The notes under the pieces were generated by a model. The model had not been told where the DNA came from. It worked only from the letters and a program-made list of their open reading frames with translations, and did no database searches. A program made the position numbers and the translations under genes. A stretch of DNA of 64,000 bases from Isoetes taiwanensis (taxonomy: Eukaryota > Streptophyta > Lycopodiopsida > Isoetales > Isoetaceae), in the NCBI GenBank assembly GCA_021234155.1, contig JAJEKV010000028.1:7981421-8045420 (forward strand), written 5' to 3'. Every line of letters begins with the position of its first letter. Positions within the stretch are counted from its first letter, which is position 1. This document shows, one piece after another, positions 36,745 to 45,136 of this stretch.

Positions 36745-38855
36745 ATGGAAACTTTAAAGTCAATGGCACATGGTAAGAGCCCAGGTCCAGATGGCTTCCA
36801 ACCCGAGTTCTATGTGGAGTTCTGGAAGATCATGAAGGATGATTTCATAACTTTCATTCAGGGTGCATGGCAAGCTAGATATCTTCATCCTGCTATCAAT
36901 GCCGGCCACATTACTTTGATTCCTAAAGTAAGTGGTCCCATAAACATAGGAGATTGGAGACCTATTTCTTTGACTAACACTACCTATAAGGTGTTGGCTA
37001 AGATTTTGGCCAACAGATTGAAGTCCAGCCTTATTCATGTAATCAATCCATGACAGTCTGCTTTTCTTCCTCAAAGGAATATTTTAGACAATTACATTGG
37101 AGCTGCTGAGGGTCTCCATTGGAATAAATTGTCTAAACAAGAATGTTTGCTGCTCAAGCTGGATTTCAGGAGACCATATGATACAATCAGCTGGCAATTC
37201 TTGGAGAAAGCCATGGGGGTGAAAGCATGCTAGGGTGTACCATCTAAAGTTCTTTTTAGGGAGTGCAAAACTACCCAAAAAAGTACCCAGCACTGGGTAC
37301 TGGGAACTTGCATAAATGACTCAATAAACAATAAGTTTGAGAGTTGATTCATTAATTTTAGTCTTTATTAGTATTATTATCCTCTAATACTATAGATTGA
37401 CATGTTATTGACCTTCAATTCAAAAGTTTTAAATCGATTTTAATGGGAAGAAAAAACAGAAAGTACCAATTTTAAAAGTACCCAATGAAGGTACTTTTGA
37501 GGGTTCCAAAAGTGGTACACCGTAGCATGCTTTCACCCATGGCACATTTGGGCTTGTCTGAAAAGGTCTATCAAAAAGTGTTTGGATTCAACACTACAGC
37601 AGCTTCATCTTTAATTATAAATGGATCCTTCACTGACAATTTCCCTTGCAGAAGAGGAGTTAGGCAAGGGTGCCCTCTTGCTCCCTACCTCTTTTTGATT
37701 GTAGCAGAAGTTTTGACAAAACTGGTATTAAAGATGCAGGATAAAGGAGATATTCAGTCACTGCAGCTTCCAGGAGGGGAAGGTACCTTTTCAATAATGC
37801 GATATGCAGATGACACTTTTGTCTTCTTGAAGAAGGAAGGAGAAAGTCTCCAAAACTTTTTGTTGGCAATGGAAAAATTTGGTATGATATCTGGAGTGTG
37901 TCTGAACAGGAATAAATGTGCCATATTATTGGAGACTGAAGAGAAAGTGATGCAAGGAATTAAGGTTCTTGGCAAGGATGCTGGTACAGTAATACTGGGT
38001 ATCCCTCTGGCATTAAATTCTTCTCTCAAAGGACTATGGGATCCAATTGTGACTCGGATCAAAAAGAAACTTGGGTCATACTCTTCTTCCTTATCATTGG
38101 CTGGCAGAATTCAGATAGCCAATGCTGTAATTGGGAGCACTCATGTGTACTTCTCCTCTGCAATCATAGGAGATAAAGCCTCGTATGGGAAGATAGAAGC
38201 TGCCATTAGGAAATTTATTTGGCAAGGTGTACATAAGGTGGCTTGGGATGACCTGACCAAATCCAGAAAAGAAGGAGGGATGGGATGCAAGGATCTATTC
38301 TTACAAGCACAAGCTTTGGCTGCCAAGATGATATGGAGAGCTATTCAAAATAAATCACCATCCCCAGCCCAAGAATTAGTGAGGTACTGGGTCAATGAGT
38401 CTTACCCTGTTGGAAGCCATAGTATTAGACATCAATTACCTTATTCTGCATATTTCCAATTTAATCCATGCCCGAATACGTCACCCATTTTGAGAAGGAT
38501 GTTTCAGGCATGGAACTTGGCTGCCCTATGCCATAAAGCTCCAATCCTGGACACTAGATCTAAAGATATAAACTTCTTCTGGCATCCAGGGTTTTTAAAC
38601 AGTGAGAATGATTGCTTGGCTCTCAGACACCCTCAGAAGTATATGCAATGGAATCAGGTTGGAATAAGACAGATAGGTGATCTTTGGGATGAGACAAATG
38701 GATGGAAAAATTGGGAAATAGTAGCTGAGTTAACAAAAGGGTCACAGCTGGACAGAAAGATCTACAAGGTAGTTATGAAGAAAATTAGGCATGTGGATGA
38801 ACTGGCTAGTACCACTAATCAATGGCAGCTAAAGGCGTGGAAATTTACCGGTTAA
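36745..38855 (+). pseudogene. LINE reverse transcriptase ORF (interrupted by a MITE)
   Basis: Left part 36745-37216, right part 37543-38855. Removing the MITE and one ATGG joins WQFLEKAM to AHLGLSEKVYQKVFG exactly in frame. Apart from the MITE and the TGA at 37051, the RT palm and thumb are largely intact, indicating a relatively recent insertion compared with other copies in the window. Confidence 0.9.
37217..37538. mobile_element. 322-bp MITE with 26-bp TIRs and 4-bp TSD
   Basis: The left end, GGGTGAAAGCATGCTA and on (37217-37242), matches the reverse complement of the right end (37513-37538) at 25 of 26 positions. ATGG flanks both sides (37213-37216, 37539-37542). The interior is AT-rich and non-coding. 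The 4-bp non-TTAA TSD does not point clearly to a common plant MITE superfamily. Confidence 0.93.
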
Positions 38856-40170
38856 AAAAAATCTACAAAGCTAATTAACCATAAACCCTCAAAGGCTACT
38901 TTGTTATGGAATTGTGAAGAAGAGAAGCTGGCAGCAATATGCAAGAAGGGATAGAAAAACTACACAGCAAACAAAATAAAGGCATTTAGGTGGCTTATAC
39001 TACACCAGGAGCTGACAGCAAATTCGAGAAGGCATAAGATGGATCCAAATGTCTCAAAAATGTGTCCAATGGGGTGTGGAGAGATAGAAACATCTAATCA
39101 TGTATTTCAGTGTCAATTTGTTTCAGATTTTTGGAACTGGACTACTCAGATAAACAAAGCATCAATGGGAGAACAAGGCCTTATAGAATTCCTGAACATT
39201 GATAATAGAATTCTATGTACTACAAGGTCATTGGAATCTTTGGGCAATATAGGCTCTGTGAACAGTGGCAATGGAGAACAAAAAATCCCAATCTCATATG
39301 GCAAGCAAACTTTCCAACTCGCCGATTGATGGCACACAAGTCCCCGAGAGGAAAAACTATGATAAAGAATTGGAATGCCTTTGGCCCGATTCAGTGGTAA
39401 TTATGAATTCTTTATTCTTAATCTAACTGCTGGTGATGATGTGTTACACAGATGCAATGAAGAGACTCAATAGGTGTGGAGCTGCTGACAGGGGAATGAG
39501 AGTTGCAGAAGACTCGGATAGTGAAAACTCAACTCTTCCAAGTATTGAAGAAGAAGAAACCTTTATTCAGCTGAAATAGGAACTCATTCATGCTTCTGCA
39601 CTGAAAGAGATACTTAAGAAACCTGAAGCATGGAGGCATAATAACCTTCGGCCATTTTTCATGAACCTGTTTCACAAATGGCAACAGAAAAGAGAGGCTC
39701 ATGTCCTCTTATTGCTGGATTTCACAAACTACCCGGTGGCAAAATTGGATCTGTTACTCAATATCTTTGGTCGGAGGACAGGTTAAGACCTTACCATTCA
39801 AGACTTGATCGATGCACAATGAACTTTGCTGCTCTACATCGGAACTGTTTATTTATAAGTCTAGACATATGATTTTTGATGTATGTTTTGTGTAACAGAC
39901 TTAGATCTGACTGATAGCACAGCTCCTACTATAGGGAATGTGCAATTTTTACTCTATGTATACCACCTATGGTATACTCCATATGTATGTAAGATTTTAG
40001 TATGAATATAAACCCCACCTTGACTTCAAAAAAAAAAAAATAAAAAAAAAATAAAAAAAATAAAAGGTGTATTGGCAGGTGCATCATCCTTAGGTTGATT
40101 CTTATCCTTTGTCGGCTTCCTCTTCTTGGACGCCTTGTGGGAGGAGCCTGCTTCAGGATTTTTCTTGGTT

Positions 40171-40561
40171 CTACAAGACAGAAAAAGCATATTAGAAGAC
40201 AGCTAGAAAATGTACAAGCACAAGCAGATCTAACAATGGAAAGGCCTATGCGCATATAGACAATGGCAGGATAAAAGGTAAATGCCTATGCGCGCATAGA
40301 CAAGAGTTGCTAAAAAGGTTGGTGCCTATGCGTGCATAGACAATACAATAAGAGAAAAAACAGAATGCCTATGCGCGCATAGACAATGAAAGAAAAAAAC
40401 CCTAAATGCTAATGCCCAAGAAGAAATTCGGCAAACAAGATGTCCAAAAAGCTTAAAATCAACTATCTTTGACTCTAAGCAAAAGTCCCTAAACGGGCAA
40501 CATTTGGTATAAAATTTCTAACAAGTAATGTAAACTCTTGGCGAGATGTTTTTCACGTTAC
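40171..40561 (-). other. Proposed intron 1 of copy A with four palindromes
   Basis: Donor ATGTCGTGGAAG|GTAACG, acceptor TCTGTCTTGTAG (an alternative AG lies 7 bp further on and would keep phase 0). It holds the regular four-site array at 40246-40382. Confidence 0.5.
40246..40382. repeat. Array of four CTATGCGCGCATAG palindromes, about 40-bp spacing
   Basis: Sites are at 40246-40259 (variant), 40286-40299, 40326-40339 (variant) and 40369-40382. The common context is GCCTATGCGCGCATAGACAA. Spacings are 40, 40 and 43 bp. The spacers share little sequence. Confidence 0.9.
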
Positions 40562-40698
40562 CTTCCACGACATGTTTGCTTAGCGCTATCTTGAAATATG
40601 GAGATGCTCTGATTTGAAGCGGAAGAGCAAAATTCTAAAAGGAGGTCGGCTGGCTTTGGATATCGTCTGTATGTGCAAATGCCTCCATATGTTTTCGT

Positions 40699-40706
40699 TA
40701 TTTATA
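40699..40706 (-). promoter_or_regulatory. Candidate TATA box of the methyltransferase gene
   Basis: Minus-strand TATAAATA, 126 bp before the proposed ATG at 40573. It lies in the 430-bp space between the divergent genes. Confidence 0.35.
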
Positions 40707-40876
40707 TTGTGTTCGTACTTTGCTTTTAGTCTATGAATTTTTGCATACACATATAGTTTTGGTTGCGAGGCATTAGCCGTGGGGAGATAATGTCTAATGT
40801 TTTGTAATGTTTCTTGGTTGTGTGGCATCTACTTTTTCATTATTGAAGTATCGCTTTAAGGACATATTTTTTCTGC

Positions 40877-40937
40877 CTATGCGCATGGGCAACTAGTGTA
40901 TATTACATTTGTAACTGCTTTTCTATGCGCGCGTGGG
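40877..40937. repeat. Two further palindrome-family sites in the divergent intergenic region
   Basis: CTATGCGCATGGG (40877) and CTATGCGCGCGTGGG (40923) are one-sided variants of the intron palindrome, placed between the methyltransferase and Ser/Pro-rich gene starts. Confidence 0.7.
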
Positions 40938-41006
40938 CATGTAGAATTGCAGGTTTGAAGGGAGAGGGTTTAATGGCTGAGACAAGTCACTCTTCCTTGT
41001 GCAGCA

Positions 41007-41267
41007 ATGGAGAGCGACAACGAAGACGTTTTTACTTCAACTCCTCCTGTTAATGTTGCAATATTGACTCGTGGTCATTACAACACACCCACACTAGTAG
41101 GTGACGATGAAGAATACTTCGATACGCTTCTCCCGGATGCTACCTCCTCCACACCGTCTCCCTCCCCTTTACACCTATTGCGTGTGTCTACCTCTTTTCA
41201 AACTCCATCTCCAAAACACGTTTTACAGCATTCGTCCGTTTTTAAAACACCCTCCCCCCCACCACAA
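41007..41267 (+). pseudogene. Ser/Pro-rich element protein, 5' part (split by element 2)
   Basis: Starts MESDNEDVFTSTPPVNVAIL. It is rich in Ser, Thr and Pro and carries repeated (S)xFxTPSP units (TSFQTPSP, SVFKTPSP). The gene is cut at codon 87 by element 2. Beyond element 2, at 51894, the frame continues and the next unit, SIFDTPSP, appears within 18 codons. TPSP repeats are typical of proline-directed kinase sites; the role is unknown. Confidence 0.7.
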
Positions 41268-41759
41268 AACAAGGTGACCTAGCAAATGCACTAATGATCT
41301 GCGTTTGCACCACAAAAAGGAATCTTTCAAAGATTCCCTTAAAAAAACCTAAAAATTGCCACTTTTGGGGGGTCAATTGAAAAAACAGCCCTCAATTTTG
41401 ATTTACGACACCCTTTTTTTGGTCCAAAATTAGAAAACTTTTGTTGTTTTGTGAATTCTAGACACCCAAACAAGCTGTAAAATTGGAGTCACCTTTTAGG
41501 AAAATCTTGGAAATACAAGAAAACTAGCAAAATTAAAGAACCATTAAAATCTTCACAAGAAATGAAAGCAAGATTGGCAAATCTAGGCGTATCTATTTGT
41601 TATTACTCAAGATGAACCACAAGGTTACTTCTGTGGCGCATAGGCAAAGAGAAAAACATAGAAGACCTAACTAACATGTCGATAGCATTTGGCTTATACA
41701 AGACATGAAAAACATGGATAAACTTGGAAGAAGCTATCGGCGAGCTTGGCAAAGGCCTT

Positions 41760-42440
41760 CAACATGTACAAAAAACTCTAGCCAAAACTAGGAGATAACT
41801 TGATGTGCCCACATTTACATTATACAAGAAGTTTACGACCTGCACGAGAGGCGAGATTAGGAATGTCGTTATACTCGTCAACTCCTTCGAGACTTCGTCA
41901 CCCTTGTCCTCGTTGCCACTCTCCTCATTGTCACTTGAAGTGGTCCGAAGAGCTAACATTTGGAACCTTGTCCTCATCCTCAGAAGCTTAGTCTGAACTA
42001 TCTTCGAAAAAGACTTGATAAGATTAGCGTTTGTCGCCGCGTAGCTTTGTTATCAACCTTGAGTGTGAAAATCATAAGCCCGACGCAGGTTTTAGTTCAG
42101 GTCCGGATTGTCTATGTGATTCTTATTCATCGTTTTCCGGCCCTTCTTGAAAGGAATTATCCGCGAGGATCATACCGACCAACAAAAGGATCTGTATCCT
42201 TAGTTTGGTACCAGTGAACTTTGACTACTGAAGGGAGATTGTCTTTGAGTACAATGTCTTTAACCCGTGCAATCCGAAAGGGCGGCTCTTAGTCATCGTC
42301 GATTCGAAGATCTGACTATAAGCATCTCCTTACTCAAATCGCTTAGTTTTTAAGGAGTTTGGCCTTGGTTTTTTTCAAGGCACGTCTACTTCGGTACATT
42401 ACGATCGGGTTCCTTGTTGACTTGAAGATGCGCATAACAC
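41760..42440 (-). pseudogene. Third element gene, truncated copy in element 2
   Basis: Inverse duplicate of 54430-55044. Shared words on the minus strand include TTSSDNEESGNEDKGDEVSK (acidic tail). It ends abruptly near 42440, where the homology stops. Sequence from 41268 to about 41580 likewise mirrors 55190-55464. Confidence 0.65.
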
Positions 42441-42505
42441 GGAATCCTTTGCAATTCCTTTTGCATTATCTTTAGTAGTCTACAAAGTAAACATTTCAAC
42501 TCATA

Positions 42506-43129
42506 TCACCTTATTGCTGGTTGTCTGTAGTCATTCCACAATTCTTCCAAGTCATTTTTATACTTTGTGCAGATATGCCAGTCTACATTTTCTAACAAGG
42601 AGTTAGCTGGATTGTACACTTCATTCCGAAAGATATACATTTGCACATCTGAAGCATGCAGAACCCCTGTCAACCATGGTATAAATCACGTCACTAGTGT
42701 GTCATCATTCACCTGATCAATTGTCCAAGTTGGTGGACAAATGAAGCTACATTCTGGATTGAAAATCATGTTGTACCTACTATCATCTATTAGTAGGATA
42801 TCTATCACACTTCTATCTTGACATTGTTTTAACACAAACCCAATTGGTTTCACGTATAATGGCTTGTCTTCATATGCAGCACATCTAAAAGGCAATTCAA
42901 GGCCATGGCTGCCATCATAAAACAAGACTAATTGATTATGAAACCTTTTTGGAATAACTGCATGCTTCAATCTTTCAGCATTCTTGAAAGCTATTGATGT
43001 CCACAATCCCACTTCAAAATTCTCAAAAACAGAATCTAAGAACTCTTTAAGATGTGGCCTTAAGAAAATGACCTTGTTTTCCACAAACTTGTACTCTGCA
43101 ATTAAGTCTTCATTCTTACAGTTGTACAA
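42506..43129 (-). pseudogene. FCP1/NIF-type phosphatase-like gene fragment
   Basis: HAD-superfamily small CTD-phosphatase signatures appear in order: FLRPHLKEFLDSVFENFEVG then LWTSI (residues about 22-46), and ILLIDDSRYNMIFNPECSFI then CPPTWT (about 110-136). These match the FCP1 pattern RPxLxxFLxxxxxxFExxxWT ... LxDDSxxNxxxNPxNxIxPPxW. The N-terminal DxDxT nucleophile motif is absent, so the fragment lacks its catalytic Asp pair. A TGA after TLVT (about 42689) interrupts a frame that continues sensibly (FIPWLTGVLHASDVQMYIF) to 42506; a CGA-to-TGA change would explain it. It lies directly downstream of methyltransferase copy B on the same strand. Likely captured host sequence. Confidence 0.75.
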
Positions 43130-43593
43130 TGCATTTGTTTAGCCAACACATTGTTCACATATAATATTAATCCTTTTGAGGTACTTCATCATCTAATCCA
43201 GAACCTTCGGGAGACTTAGGATTGGGCCCTTGTATCACGTCGACGTCAATGGCTACGCAGTTGCGGCCCTTCTGTAGTGCACAAGCCAACGTGGTGCCAG
43301 ATCCTGAAAAAGCGTCAACGACCCAATCTCCAGGTTGCGAGAACATCTCTAGAAGAGTGTTAATGAGTCTCTGAGGCTTCTGGTAGGGATTGACAATGCG
43401 TCCCTGGTGAACTGGAGTGCAATCGGCTTTTGTAAGATTTGGCGGGCATTTAAAAGCATTGCGAAAATCCATGCCAGTAGTATTATAGTGCATTTGGCTT
43501 CTCTGCCCAGATACGCTATGGTAGCCTATGTGAATCTGCTCCCATACGTTGACAAGTCTAGCACCACCACCTCTCCTAATATTCGTCTTTAAC

Positions 43594-43658
43594 CTGCAAA
43601 GAAAGGAAACACTTCTGTATTTGCTATGCCCGCATGGAGAAAACAACTAGACACTTAC
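43594..43658 (-). other. Intron 6 of copy B (65 bp) with palindrome variant
   Basis: Donor ATATG|GTAAGTGTC, acceptor CTTTGCAG|GTTAAAG. Joining yields PAIWLKTNIRRGG without a stop. It contains CTATGCCCGCATGG (43624-43637). Confidence 0.8.
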
Positions 43659-44094
43659 CATATGGCAGGCTCGTAACCAGCCTTGCAGTGGGTCTTCATA
43701 GCCGCTTGCACCATACCGGCCTGGTTAGTGGAGTGGAAGACGACAATCCTCCAGAGCGGAGCAGTGTTTATCTTAACAAACCTCCCCAAAAAAGAATCAA
43801 ACTTCGGCGTCGTAAATGGGGGAGTCATCACCACGGTTTGTCCGGGCAACTTAAACCCGTGGGTATGTCGGCTATGCACAAGGAATAGTTGCCAGGTCTC
43901 AAAGTGTGGTCAAGTTTGACACAATTTCCACGATACACCTGATACAGACAATTTTGGCCAAACATATCAAATCTTTCAAACTCCGAAGGCACCAAACTCT
44001 GCTCAGCTTCTTGAGACTTTTTCAGCTTCGACCGCTCCTCTTTAGCTAGCCTGACCATGTTTAAAAATCCTGGTGGCATGGGGTCTTTCTTGTT

Positions 44095-44201
44095 CTAAAA
44101 GCCGAAAAAATTTGTAAGAAACAAAACGACAGCTCCCTCACTCCACAAGGTCCCTAACGCATAGCACTACGCGCGCATAGCACAGGTACAAAAACGAATA
44201 C
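44095..44201 (-). other. Intron 5 of copy B (107 bp) with palindrome
   Basis: Donor TTAAG|GTATTCG, acceptor GGCTTTTAG|AACAAG. It contains CTACGCGCGCATAG (44167-44180) and a nearby half site. It corresponds to the hairpin intron of copy A. Confidence 0.7.
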
Positions 44202-44788
44202 CTTAACTCAAGCAGCAGGAAGGAGAAACAAATGACATATCCAGTTGGTAAAGTTGGTCGCGTATTGATTAATTTTTTCGTCTGAGGACCACGTGGGGTA
44301 TAATTCCCGCACCTTCTCCCAGTTGTCGCAGTTGAGGTGAACCATTAACTGTTGTTGACAGAGTGCACGCTGCAAACATTGCAAGAGGTTAATAACAAAC
44401 ATTGGAAAAAATGCGAGTGTGTAATGTAGGCTTAATGTTTAAATTCTCTCTGCATCTCTTCCAGAGTAAACTGTTTATCAACAACCTTTTGCAGGACCTC
44501 ACAAACTTTGTCAACATTTTTAAGGCCTTGCATTTCACGCCAGGCCATTATGCCCATATCCTTTTGCTTTCTTGGGATCAGTTTTTTCCTCTTGGAATGT
44601 TGACTTGTCTTTAGTTTTTAAAGTGCCCTCAGAGAACATGTCAAAAATTCTTTCTTGTAGCTCCCAGACCTAACATAGAAAACAACAAGCATGTTAAAAT
44701 ATTTAAGAGCCATGCGGGCATAGCCAAAGGCGAAGGTCGAGAGAAAGTACTCACACGTCCATGACGGAAAGCTAACTGAAAATAATTA

Positions 44789-45136
44789 TCGTATTTTATA
44801 AGAGATGCTCTGGCATCTGAGGTGGAGTAAGTTAAAGACACTTTCGGTGGCGCCTTTTTCTTTTAAGGCCAGTCTGAGCACGGTCCTCCTTAATATCTTT
44901 CTCACCTTGGTGCTCTGAACGGAAGAGTTCATATTCCTTGTGCATGAATTTAATTTTATCCGTGAAGCTCATACTCATCCGATACTCATTGTCCACGTTG
45001 TGGCTCATTGCAAGCAGCTTTGCTTCGAGTCGATTGACACCCGTAAACACCTTTAAAAGAACGATTATTGCTCTTTTGAGTCTTTGCCCTAACTTACTCC
45101 ACCTCAGATGCCAGAGCATCCTATATTATAAAATCG
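44789..45136. repeat. Inverted repeat at the 5' break of copy B
   Basis: Arms 44789-44834 and 45090-45136 share a perfect 31-bp core starting GATGCTCTGGCATCTGAGG (44804-44834 against 45090-45120) and a looser AT-rich extension. This fold-back shows the 5' end was remade by an inversion. Confidence 0.85.

Larger units (their letters stand above)
36629..40060 (+). mobile_element. 5'-truncated L1-type LINE with long A-rich tail
   Basis: It begins inside the endonuclease-to-RT linker, without an endonuclease domain, and ends in A-rich sequence (40028-40060) before the TSD. Reverse transcriptase motifs are clear: SPGPDGFQPEFY, TLIPKVSGPINIGDWRPISL, VRQGCPLAPYLFLIVAEVL and MRYADDTFVFL (catalytic YADD). 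After the RT come the C-terminal region and a Cys-rich block (CPMGCGEIETSNHVFQCQF, about 39050-39110) matching the zf-RVT module of plant LINEs. Stops at 37051 (TGA, perhaps from CGA by CpG decay), 38855 and 38953 inactivate it. It sits in the methyltransferase gene and contains a MITE. Confidence 0.92.
36614..40075. repeat. 15-bp target-site duplication of the LINE
   Basis: TAAAAGGTGTATTGG occurs at 36614-36628 and 40061-40075, on either side of the LINE. Removing the LINE and one copy rejoins exon 2 of the methyltransferase gene in frame (DDAPANT to FYPFMITEDG). Confidence 0.9.
33306..40573 (-). pseudogene. ParB-like + beta-class DNA methyltransferase gene, copy A (multi-exon, LINE-interrupted)
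   Basis: Proposed exon 1 is MSWK (40573-40562). Exon 2 (40170-36286, split by the LINE) gives a Lys-rich start, then EDGSYFCKDQQWLLVRGTG. Exon 3 has an acidic Glu run and a basic KKRVKK. It continues into a ParB-like domain: VKLAPKDEQDVRQLHVRKI, then YYVLGGTHSFKARRQLYKE (the GxHRxxA-type box), then LLAMSHNVDNEYR. Later exons lead to the methyltransferase, which is badly damaged in this copy (LINTLLEMF remains at about 33720-33690). Its tail ends DEVPQKDCPLDI with a stop at 33306-33308. ParB-like domains bind or cleave DNA in bacteria and phages, often beside methyltransferases. A fused role here is inference. Frameshifts occur near 35640, 34650 and in the methyltransferase region. Confidence 0.65.
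43167..45136 (-). pseudogene. ParB-like/DNA methyltransferase gene, copy B (5'-truncated)
   Basis: It has the best-preserved methyltransferase. Exon 6 (44094-43659) reads NYSLCIADIPTG and, one frame over, GFKLPGQTVVMTPPFTTPKF; this is the motif IV region. Exon 7 (43593-43167) reads AIWLKTNIRRGGGA, IVNPYQKPQRLINTLLEMFS, DWVVDAFSGSGTTLACALQK then GRNCVAIDVD. That is motif I (DAFSGSGTT) after motif IV, the beta-class order of N4-cytosine/N6-adenine methyltransferases (N6_N4_Mtase type). Upstream exons repeat the ParB-like 3' part (LLAMSHNVDNEYR). The tail is shortened (internal deletion after AIDVD) and the 5' end stops in an inverted repeat. Frameshift near 43830; intron-4 donor lost. Confidence 0.75.

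Noticed and set aside
40246-40382. CRISPR-like array (four repeats about 40 bp apart)
   Set aside because: The repeats are only about 18 bp, the genome is eukaryotic, there are no cas genes, and the same palindrome occurs singly in introns and spacers over 20 kb.
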